Assembly: GCA_023431205.1 (NCBI GenBank)
Contig: JAEYXQ010000092.1
Coordinates: 1 to 5,588 of the forward strand
Length of the DNA: 5,588 bases
Reading direction: 5' to 3'
Source: Pseudomonadota bacterium
Lineage (GTDB): Bacteria > Pseudomonadota > Alphaproteobacteria > Rhizobiales > Devosiaceae
In this document: positions 1-5,467 of the stretch, piece by piece
Numbering within the stretch: the stretch's first letter is position 1
Layout of the letters: the number at the start of each line of letters is the position of its first letter
Translations under genes and position numbers: made by a program
Notes under the pieces: model-generated
Databases searched by the model: none
Seen by the model: the letters and a program-made list of their open reading frames with translations, nothing else
What the model was told of the DNA's origin: nothing

Positions 1-26
1 TGGGAGAGTAGGTCGCTGCAAGGTCT
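1..26 (+). rRNA. rrf: 5S ribosomal RNA, 3' end only
   Basis: The window opens inside a 5S rRNA gene. The stretch GGGAGAGTAGGTCGCTGC followed by AAGGTC is the conserved 3' segment of alphaproteobacterial 5S rRNA, which normally reads GGGAGAGTAGGTCGCTGCCAGGTC. The last bases form the 3' strand of the terminal helix. Here that strand is CAAGGT rather than the common CCAGGT, so its 5' partner, outside the window, should read ACCTTG if the helix is intact. The exact 3' end is estimated to within a few bases. No tRNA follows before the terminator, so 5S is the last gene of this rRNA operon. Confidence 0.88.
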
Positions 27-59
27 GCCAAAGCCACATGCGTCTCAATCGTCGAAATC

Positions 60-97
60 AAAACCCCCCGCCGGAAACGGCGGGGGGTTTTCGTTTT
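60..97 (+). terminator. Intrinsic terminator of the rRNA operon
   Basis: A perfect 10-bp GC stem pairs 64-73 with 78-87 around a GAAA tetraloop (74-77), a stable GNRA loop. The stem extends by four A-T pairs (60-63 with 88-91) and runs into TTTTCGTTTT (88-97). It lies about 35 bases after the 5S gene and is a textbook Rho-independent terminator. The A-run on its left could let it work in the other direction too, but no minus-strand gene here needs it. Confidence 0.93.
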
Positions 98-117
98 GCA
101 AAAACCCAAACCTCACT

Positions 118-639
118 ATGAGTGCGCACGTGACAAGTCCAGCCCTCACGGCCGACTGCAGCCGCTGCTATGGCCTCTGCTGCATTGCCCTGTCGTTCTC
201 GCGCTCGGAGGACTTCGGGCATGACAAGCTCGCCGGTGAAGCTTGCCATCATCTCGACGGGCAGTTCCGCTGCCGTATCCACGAGCGCCGCTCCGAACTC
301 GGCTATGATGGTTGTGAGGCCTTCGACTGCCTCGGCGCCGGCCAGCGCGCCACCGCGCTGTTCCCGGATCTGCACTGGCGCCGTGACCCGGTGCAGGCAG
401 GCAGGGTGTTTGCCACCTTCTCGATCCTGCTCAAGCTCCAGGAGATGCGCCAGGCGCTGATGACCGCGGCGGACCTGCCGATCGGTCCTCTCCTCCACGC
501 CGAGCGCGAGGCGCTGCTGACCGACATTGCCGACCTCGCCGACTCCGAGCGGCCCGACGCGACTGCTGCGCAGACGCTGGGACAGGCGCAGAATTTCCTC
601 ACCCGGCTCCGCCCGGTGTTGGAGGCGGAGCTGGGTTAG
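118..639 (+). CDS. Small cysteine-cluster protein, YkgJ-like metal-binding type
   Basis: A 173-residue protein of unknown function. All eight cysteines lie in the first 71 residues: C14, C17, C21, C22, C43, C52, C66 and C71, with H55 nearby. The opening CxxCxxxCC pattern followed by spaced single cysteines resembles the YkgJ/UPF0153-type domain, thought to bind zinc or an iron-sulfur cluster. As I recall, a similar cysteine block heads some actinobacterial pentapeptide-repeat proteins, but no such repeats are present here. Residues 77-173 have no cysteine and look helical. There is no signal peptide or membrane segment, so it should be cytoplasmic. The ATG at 118 has no clear Shine-Dalgarno sequence and lies only 20 bases after the rRNA terminator, so the transcript must be leaderless, very short-leadered or read-through. 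A GTG at 130 is an alternative start. Metal binding is inferred from the pattern. Confidence 0.85.
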   Translation: MSAHVTSPALTADCSRCYGLCCIALSFSRSEDFGHDKLAGEACHHLDGQFRCRIHERRSELGYDGCEAFDCLGAGQRATALFPDLHWRRDPVQAGRVFATFSILLKLQEMRQALMTAADLPIGPLLHAEREALLTDIADLADSERPDATAAQTLGQAQNFLTRLRPVLEAELG

Positions 640-660
640 CGCATCTTCGAGGCAGGCTCG

Positions 661-687
661 GTTCATTCGCTGTTCATCTGCGTTCAT
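661..687. promoter_or_regulatory. Three GTTCAT direct repeats upstream of the channel gene
   Basis: The hexamer GTTCAT occurs at 661-666, 672-677 and 682-687, with periods of 11 and 10 bp, about one helical turn. This is the arrangement expected where a response regulator of the OmpR/PhoB type binds in tandem on one face of the DNA. It lies between the stop codon of the cysteine-cluster gene and the putative promoter of the MscS-type channel. The regulator is not known, and the functional reading is inference from spacing alone. Confidence 0.45.
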
Positions 688-729
688 TTTTGCCCGTGCC
701 CCGCTCCGGACGCATTGGCCGATCAAGGC

Positions 730-757
730 TTGACGCAGCCGCGTCCGCCGTCATTCT
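730..757 (+). promoter_or_regulatory. Possible sigma-70-type promoter for the channel gene
   Basis: TTGACG at 730-735 is a good -35 hexamer. CATTCT at 752-757 is a weak -10, 16 bp downstream. Transcription would begin near 765, leaving a leader of about 20 bases that contains the AGGA ribosome binding site at 775-778. The GTTCAT repeats end 42 bp upstream of the -35, a plausible activator position. The -10 match is poor, so this is tentative. Confidence 0.35.
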
Positions 758-783
758 GCAGCGCAACAGCGACCAGGATCCCC

Positions 784-2943
784 ATGCGTCTCGTCCTCCT
801 TCTCGTCAGCCTCATCCTGTTTGCCTGCCCGGCGATGGGCGAGGAGCCGGCACCGCCGACGAGTTCCGAGGCCCGCATCGAGGACCTGATCCAGATCCTC
901 GAGAACGACGAGACGCGCCAGCAGCTCATTGACCGGCTGCGCCAGGACGCCGAGGTGGCGCCGACGGATCAAGCCCGGGACATCTCCTTTGCCCGCCAGC
1001 TGGCCCGCTACACCCAGGCGGCCGCGGAAGGGACCTCGGCCGCGCTCAGGAGCCTGACCCGGGTCGGCTGGGACCTGCAGCGGCTGTGGGGCGGGACCCT
1101 CAACGCCGACCTCAGCCGCCTGCAGGGAGAGATTGCAGGGCTCGTGGTGGTCGGGATCGGCATGATCGGCTGCTACCTGCTGCTGCGCCTCGGTGTATCG
1201 CGCATCGAAAGCGCCATCGGCGCGCGGGCCGCCGGTCGTCGATGGTGGGGCAAATTGCTCGGGATCCTCGGCCGGATCATTGTCGAGGTGGCGGCGGTGT
1301 TTCTCGCCTGGGGGCTCGGCTACGCCATCGCGCTCGGGGTCGTCGGCACTGTCCGCGGCGAGATGGGCATCAACCAGTCGTTGCTGCTCAATGCATTCCT
1401 GGTGGTGGAGTTGAGCAAGCTGTGGGTGCGGGTGTTCCTGTCACCCCGACACGCGCCCCTGCGGGTGCTGCCGGTCGGCGACAGCAACGCCGCCTACTGG
1501 CAGTTCTGGTCCGGCCGGATCATCTCCCTGGTCGGCTACACCTTTTTGTTCGTGGCGCCGCTGCTGGCCGGCACCCTCTCCAGCGCGGCAGCCGCCGCCG
1601 TACAGGTCCTGGTGATGACCACGGCTGTGGTGGTTGGCATCATCATCGTCATGCAGAACCGCGATGACGTACGCACCTGGCTGGGTGAACTCGGCGAGCG
1701 GCGGCAGGACGGCATCGGGCAGCTGCTGCGCCTGCTCGGCCAGCTCTGGCACGTTCTCGCCATCGCCTATCTGCTGGCGCTGTTGGTGTTGTGGTTCACC
1801 AATCCCGACGAAGCGCTGCCGTTCATGCTCGGCGCGACCATGCAATCGGCTGTGGCGATCCTGGTGGGCGTGCTGATCGTCACCTTCATTTCCCGTGCGG
1901 TGTCCTTCGGCCTCAACCTCTCTCCCGAGGTCAAGCAGCGCCTGCCGCTGCTGGAAGCCCGGCTGAAGGCCTTTGTGCCGCGGGTGATGCAGATCGTTCG
2001 CTGGGTCGCTATCGTCGTGGTGGCGGCCGCCATCATCCAGGCCTGGGGCATCTTCGACGTTGCCGAATGGGCGCTCAGCGACGCCGGCCTTGCCGCGATC
2101 GGCTCGGTGATTTCCGCAGGCCTGATCCTGCTGGTCTGCATCGTGCTCTATGTGGTGGTCGCATCCTGGGTGGAATACCGGCTCAATGTCTCTGCCGGCC
2201 GGATGCCGTCGGCTCGCGAGAAGACCCTGCTGAACCTGTTCAAGAACGCCTTCACCATCGCCCTGGTGGTGTTCGGGCTGATGCTGGCGCTGGCCCAGAT
2301 CGGGGTGAACATCGCACCGCTCCTTGCCGGCGCCGGCGTGGTTGGCCTCGCCATCGGTTTCGGTGCCCAGAAGCTGGTGCAGGACATCATCACCGGCATC
2401 TTCATCCAGTTCGAGAACATCATGAACGAGGGGGATGTGGTCCAGGTCGGGGACAAGTCCGGGGCCGTCGAGAAACTCACCATACGGTCGGTGACCATAC
2501 GCGACATGACGGGCACCGTGCACCTGATCCCGTTCTCTTCGGTGGATCAGGTCTCCAACATGGTCCGCGGCTTCAGCTTCTATGTCTCCGAAGTGGAAGT
2601 GGCCTACAGCAGCGATGTGGGAGCGGTGAAGCAGGCGATGCGCGATGCCTTCGAGGCGGTGATGGCGCATGAGGACTATCGCAAGGTGATCCTCGACGAT
2701 CTCGACTTGCAGGGGCTGATCGCCATCACCCCGACCTCGATGAGTTTCCGCTCGCGCATCAAGACCCTTGCCGGCCAGCAATGGGGTGCCGGCCGGTTCT
2801 ACTCCGAGACGCTGCTGCGCCTGTTTGCGGAGCGCGGCATCGAGACGCCAACGCAGCGCATCTCCTATTTTCCAGGTCGACGCTCGCGGAGTGAGCCGGC
2901 GACCGAGGAAGCCGATGACGGTGCCCCGCCGGCGCTGGCGTGA
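784..2943 (+). CDS. MscS-family mechanosensitive ion channel, large YbiO-like form
   Basis: A 719-residue inner-membrane channel expected to open under membrane tension and release solutes during hypo-osmotic shock. The ATG at 784 is chosen because AGGA (775-778) lies 5 bases upstream and a signal peptide follows at once (MRLVLLLVSLILFACPAMG). An in-frame TTG at 715 would bury that signal. A soluble periplasmic segment (about 20-115) precedes about ten hydrophobic segments, near residues 117-136, 164-189, 246-290 (probably two), 322-338, 352-370, 402-420, 440-463, 489-508 and 511-539. The last is the MscS pore helix, rich in Gly and Ala (LLAGAGVVGLAIGFGAQKLV), followed by QDIITGIF. The beta domain follows at about 541-610 (EGDVVQVGDKSGAVEKLTIR, IPFSSVDQVSNM), then the C-terminal alpha/beta domain to about 695 and a disordered acidic tail. 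Its length fits the YbiO subgroup (E. coli YbiO is about 740 residues) rather than MscS itself (286). The family is sure; the exact subgroup is less so. Confidence 0.95.
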   Translation: MRLVLLLVSLILFACPAMGEEPAPPTSSEARIEDLIQILENDETRQQLIDRLRQDAEVAPTDQARDISFARQLARYTQAAAEGTSAALRSLTRVGWDLQRLWGGTLNADLSRLQGEIAGLVVVGIGMIGCYLLLRLGVSRIESAIGARAAGRRWWGKLLGILGRIIVEVAAVFLAWGLGYAIALGVVGTVRGEMGINQSLLLNAFLVVELSKLWVRVFLSPRHAPLRVLPVGDSNAAYWQFWSGRIISLVGYTFLFVAPLLAGTLSSAAAAAVQVLVMTTAVVVGIIIVMQNRDDVRTWLGELGERRQDGIGQLLRLLGQLWHVLAIAYLLALLVLWFTNPDEALPFMLGATMQSAVAILVGVLIVTFISRAVSFGLNLSPEVKQRLPLLEARLKAFVPRVMQIVRWVAIVVVAAAIIQAWGIFDVAEWALSDAGLAAIGSVISAGLILLVCIVLYVVVASWVEYRLNVSAGRMPSAREKTLLNLFKNAFTIALVVFGLMLALAQIGVNIAPLLAGAGVVGLAIGFGAQKLVQDIITGIFIQFENIMNEGDVVQVGDKSGAVEKLTIRSVTIRDMTGTVHLIPFSSVDQVSNMVRGFSFYVSEVEVAYSSDVGAVKQAMRDAFEAVMAHEDYRKVILDDLDLQGLIAITPTSMSFRSRIKTLAGQQWGAGRFYSETLLRLFAERGIETPTQRISYFPGRRSRSEPATEEADDGAPPALA

Positions 2944-2972
2944 CGCCGATGTGATCGGGAGCGCCGTTTGCC

Positions 2973-3000
2973 TTAAGACGATCTTAATGGCGAGGCTTAA
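2973..3000 (+). promoter_or_regulatory. Putative CtrA box upstream of the lytic transglycosylase gene
   Basis: TTAA (2973-2976), seven bases, TTAA (2984-2987) is an exact match to the CtrA pattern TTAA-N7-TTAA. A third TTAA follows at 2997-3000. The core TTAAGACGATCTTAA is also an inverted repeat (TTAAGA, 3 bases, TCTTAA), so another dimeric regulator is possible. It lies 90 bp before the ATG at 3078, where a promoter would be expected. A weak -10-like GATACG lies at 3007-3012. No binding is shown by the sequence itself. Confidence 0.55.
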
Positions 3001-3077
3001 TTCTTTGATACGCGCGCCAGTTGCGGCACAGCCGGCGCGATAGTGAACTGGTTTCCGCGTATCACGAGGCCCCCCGC

Positions 3078-4292
3078 ATGACCTTGCGTCGCACATCTTC
3101 TTCCATCGGCCGCTGGCTTGCTGCGTTCGGCCTGGCAACGGTGACGAGCATCAGCTCAATGGCCCCGGCCAGCGCCAACAGCGCAGATTTCGTGCGCTCG
3201 CTCTGGCCCGAGGCCCAGCAGCGCGGCGTGAGCCGCACCGCTTTCGATGCTGCTTTCGCCGGCTACAGCTACGTCCCCAAAGTGATGGAGCTCACGCGCA
3301 AGCAGCCGGAATTCACGCAGACGGTGCAGCAATATGTGGACAGGCGGGTCACTGCGGGTCAGGCGCAGAAGGGTCGGACGATGCGCCAAGAGTGGGCGCA
3401 GACGCTGGCCGGAACCCAGCAACGCTGGGGGGTGCAGCCTGAGATCGTGCTCGCTATCTGGGGGATGGAAACCAATTTCGGCGGCTTCATGGGTGGCGAG
3501 AATACCATCTACGCGCTTGCCACGCTGACAGAGGGCGGCTATCGCGCCAGCTTCTTTCGCGACGAACTGCTGACGGCGTTGCGCATCGTGTCGGACGGGC
3601 ATATCGCGCCCACCCAGATGGTGGGATCGTGGGCGGGAGCCATGGGGCACACGCAGTTCATGCCCTCGAGCTTCATGCGCTTTGCCGTCGACTACAATGG
3701 CGATGGCCGCAAGGACATCTGGAACTCTGTGCCGGATGCGCTCGGTTCCACCGCAAACTACCTGCACCATTTCGGCTGGCGTCCGGGGGAAACCTGGGGC
3801 TACGAGGTCAAGCTGCCAACCGGCTTCGACTTCGCCGCCGCACGACAGCTCGAAAAGGCGCCTCTCAGCCAGTGGCAGTCGATGGGGATCCGGCGTGTCT
3901 CTGGCAGCGCCTTTCCTCGTCCCAGCGATCCGGCGCGGCTCTATATGCCTGCCGGCGCCGCAGGCCCGGCTTTCCTGCTGCTGCCGAATTTCGAGGTCAT
4001 CAAGCGGTACAACAATTCCGACAGCTACGCTCTGGCTGTTGGCCATCTCGCCGACCGCATCCTTGGGGGCGGCTCGTTCGCGACACCATGGCCGGCCAGC
4101 GACTATGCGCTCACCAAGGCCCAGCGTGCCGAGCTGCAGAACCTGCTGAACCGGGCCGGTTTCGATGTTGGCACCCCGGACGGTGTGGTGGGCCCGAAAA
4201 CTCGCGCTGCCGTAGTTGCCTGGCAGCAGCGACAGGGCTGGCCGGCTGACGGACATGTGTCCGGACGGCTGCTCGACGCCCTCAAGCGTTAA
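3078..4292 (+). CDS. Lytic murein transglycosylase, MltB type (GH103), with peptidoglycan-binding domain
   Basis: A 404-residue exported enzyme that cleaves the MurNAc-GlcNAc bond of peptidoglycan to give 1,6-anhydro ends. The ATG at 3078 is chosen because GAGG (3066-3069) lies 8 bases upstream and a signal peptide follows directly, with likely cleavage after ASA at residue 33. There is no lipobox cysteine, so it should be soluble in the periplasm, unlike lipoprotein MltB. The SLT_2 catalytic domain spans about residues 36-335. The motif AIWGMETNFGG contains the expected catalytic E131, and WAGAMGHTQFMPSSF (185-199) is the conserved substrate-groove block. DYNGDGRKDIW (205-215) resembles the calcium-binding EF-hand loop known in E. 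coli Slt35/MltB. Residues about 347-402 form a PG_binding_1 domain (LQNLLNRAGFDVG, DGVVGPKTRAAVVAWQ), which anchors the enzyme to the wall. The domain order is common in alphaproteobacteria. A 134-bp gap with its own putative CtrA box suggests independent transcription from the channel gene. Confidence 0.95.
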   Translation: MTLRRTSSSIGRWLAAFGLATVTSISSMAPASANSADFVRSLWPEAQQRGVSRTAFDAAFAGYSYVPKVMELTRKQPEFTQTVQQYVDRRVTAGQAQKGRTMRQEWAQTLAGTQQRWGVQPEIVLAIWGMETNFGGFMGGENTIYALATLTEGGYRASFFRDELLTALRIVSDGHIAPTQMVGSWAGAMGHTQFMPSSFMRFAVDYNGDGRKDIWNSVPDALGSTANYLHHFGWRPGETWGYEVKLPTGFDFAAARQLEKAPLSQWQSMGIRRVSGSAFPRPSDPARLYMPAGAAGPAFLLLPNFEVIKRYNNSDSYALAVGHLADRILGGGSFATPWPASDYALTKAQRAELQNLLNRAGFDVGTPDGVVGPKTRAAVVAWQQRQGWPADGHVSGRLLDALKR

Positions 4293-4305
4293 CCCTCCGT
4301 TAACC
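4287..4305 (+). promoter_or_regulatory. Putative high-quality CtrA box upstream of the hydrolase gene
   Basis: The octamer CGTTAACC is repeated exactly at 4287-4294 and 4298-4305, an 11-bp period. It contains TTAA (4289-4292), seven bases, TTAA (4300-4303), and so matches the CtrA consensus TTAA-N7-TTAAC completely. It overlaps the stop codon of the transglycosylase gene (TAA, 4290-4292) and lies about 150 bp before the hydrolase ATG. Three further TTAA tetramers follow at 4329, 4394 and 4416. CtrA binding is inferred from the motif. Confidence 0.6.
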
Positions 4306-4324
4306 ATCTGGGGGCAGGGTTAGC

Positions 4325-4376
4325 CTGCTTAAGCAGAGGGCAGGCCCGTCTCGACAGGTTCGAGGCTCCTGCCCTC
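4325..4376. repeat. Palindrome and long hairpin between the transglycosylase and hydrolase genes
   Basis: CTGCTTAAGCAG (4325-4336) is a perfect 12-bp palindrome. Sharing its last base, GAGGGCAGG (4336-4344) pairs perfectly with CCTGCCCTC (4368-4376), with an inner stem CTCGA/TCGAG (4350-4354 with 4360-4364). No T-run follows, so it is not a standard intrinsic terminator. A second GGGCAGG at 4312-4318 could pair with the same right arm (4368-4374), giving two mutually exclusive folds. It may be an mRNA 3'-end stabiliser, a weak terminator, or a leader structure of the hydrolase transcript. Confidence 0.5.
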
Positions 4377-4456
4377 GCCCATTTCGGGGGACCTTAATAT
4401 CCCCGCGTTTGTGGCTTAACCGCTTGCACGTCCACCTCCTCACATCGGCCTGCCAA

Positions 4457-5467
4457 ATGCTTCGCCTCGTCTCGCACCGCGCCACTCTGGCGCTTCTTGC
4501 CCTCGCCGTTCTGCTGTTGCCGATGCCGGCGCGCGCGCTGTCGGTGATGGACCCGTTCAACCTGCCCGCCGCCATGGACGCCGGCACTGCCAAGGTGGGC
4601 GACGGCATCGCCTATGCCGACGGGCCGCGCCACCGCCTCGACGTCTATGCTCCCGAACAGCGCGGGGAAGCGGCGCCGGTGGTGTTCTTCATCTATGGCG
4701 GTGGCTGGAATCGCGGGGAGCGCTCTGACTATCAGTATGTGGGCCGGGCGCTTGCCGCACGCGGCTTCGTCACCGTGATTGCCGACTATCGGTTGGTGCC
4801 GGAAGTCACCTATCCAGGCTTCCTCGAGGACAGCGCCGCCGCGCTCCGCTGGACACAGGACAATATCGCCCTCTATGGCGGCGACCCCAACCGGCTGTTC
4901 CTCGCCGGTCATTCGGCTGGCGCCTACAATGCGGTGATGCTGGCGCTCGACCCTGCTTTTCTGCGCGAGTACGGGGTGACGCTGTCGATCCGCGGGGTGG
5001 CGGCCTTGTCCGGCCCGTATGATTTCTACCCGTTCGAATACGGTGAAGTGCGCGATGCGTTCGGTTCGGCACCGAACCCGGCCGGCACCCAGCCGATCAA
5101 CCTGGTCACGCCGGAAACACCACCGATGTATCTGGCGACCGGAACCACCGATCCGATCGTGCGCATGCAGAACACCGAGCGCTTCGCTCAGAAGCTCAAG
5201 GACAACGGCATCTGGGTGACCACCCGCTACTATGAGGGCTTCGGGCACATGGAGCCGGTGATCGCCATCGGTGCGGCGTGGCGCTGGCGCATGCCGGTGC
5301 TCGATGACATGGTCGCGTTCTTCCAGATGTTCGGCGCCTTTCCCTCGGGGGTGCCCTATGCCGCCGTGGTTCCCGAGGCGCCCGAAGACCTGCCGAGTTC
5401 GGTCGCTCCGATGGATCAGATCGTCGACCAGCTCAACGCCATGTTCCAGCCGATCGAGGCCGACTAG
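4457..5467 (+). CDS. Exported alpha/beta hydrolase, carboxylesterase-like
   Basis: A 336-residue serine hydrolase of the COG0657/BD-FAE-like esterase group; the substrate is unknown. The ATG at 4457 is chosen because a signal peptide starts there (LALLALAVLLLPMPARA, cleavage after residue 27). An in-frame TTG at 4409 would bury it. No clear Shine-Dalgarno sequence is visible. The catalytic triad can be read directly: S153 in GHSAG, D232 in TTDPIV and H264 in GFGHMEP. The oxyanion motif is YGGGW (80-84) in place of the usual HGGGW, which occurs in this subgroup. DYRLVPEVTYPGF is the conserved block after strand 4. The fold ends near residue 290, and about 45 further residues follow, with an amphipathic helix at the end (MDQIVDQLNAMFQ). 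The TAG stop (5465-5467) lies at the junction with an IS5-family element, so the native C-terminus may have differed by some residues. The catalytic core is intact. Confidence 0.92.
   Translation: MLRLVSHRATLALLALAVLLLPMPARALSVMDPFNLPAAMDAGTAKVGDGIAYADGPRHRLDVYAPEQRGEAAPVVFFIYGGGWNRGERSDYQYVGRALAARGFVTVIADYRLVPEVTYPGFLEDSAAALRWTQDNIALYGGDPNRLFLAGHSAGAYNAVMLALDPAFLREYGVTLSIRGVAALSGPYDFYPFEYGEVRDAFGSAPNPAGTQPINLVTPETPPMYLATGTTDPIVRMQNTERFAQKLKDNGIWVTTRYYEGFGHMEPVIAIGAAWRWRMPVLDDMVAFFQMFGAFPSGVPYAAVVPEAPEDLPSSVAPMDQIVDQLNAMFQPIEAD

Noticed and set aside
27..117. Possible tRNA-fMet after the 5S gene, as in many alphaproteobacterial rRNA operons
   Set aside because: No cloverleaf or T-loop sequence is present; the terminator follows directly.
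58..726. A 222-residue minus-strand open frame covering the cysteine-cluster gene and the rRNA terminator
   Set aside because: It would run through the terminator hairpin and has no recognisable motif, while the plus strand has a conserved cysteine pattern.
715..783. Upstream TTG start that would add 23 residues to the channel protein
   Set aside because: The ATG at 784 has a ribosome binding site and begins a signal peptide; the extension overlaps the putative promoter. The same reasoning rejects TTG starts at 3021 and 4409.
1791..2672. A 293-residue plus-strand frame inside the channel gene
   Set aside because: It is a +1 shadow rich in Arg, Gly and His and fully contained in a well-supported gene.
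3013..3039. CGCGCC/GGCGCG inverted repeat before the transglycosylase gene
   Set aside because: It is only 6 bp with a 15-base loop in GC-rich DNA and has no T-run, so it is too weak to call.
1441..3138. A 565-residue open frame on the minus strand, antisense to the channel gene
   Set aside because: The plus strand encodes a clear MscS-family protein with correct signal peptide and pore motifs. The minus frame gives a His-, Asp- and Gln-rich composition with no recognisable domain, as expected for a GC-rich shadow.
3156..4307. A 383-residue minus-strand open frame opposite the transglycosylase
   Set aside because: It is a GC-driven shadow of the MltB-type gene, with no domain, signal peptide or ribosome binding site.
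4394..5248. A 284-residue minus-strand open frame opposite the esterase
   Set aside because: The plus strand has a full catalytic triad and signal peptide; the minus frame is of low-complexity Arg/His/Gly composition.
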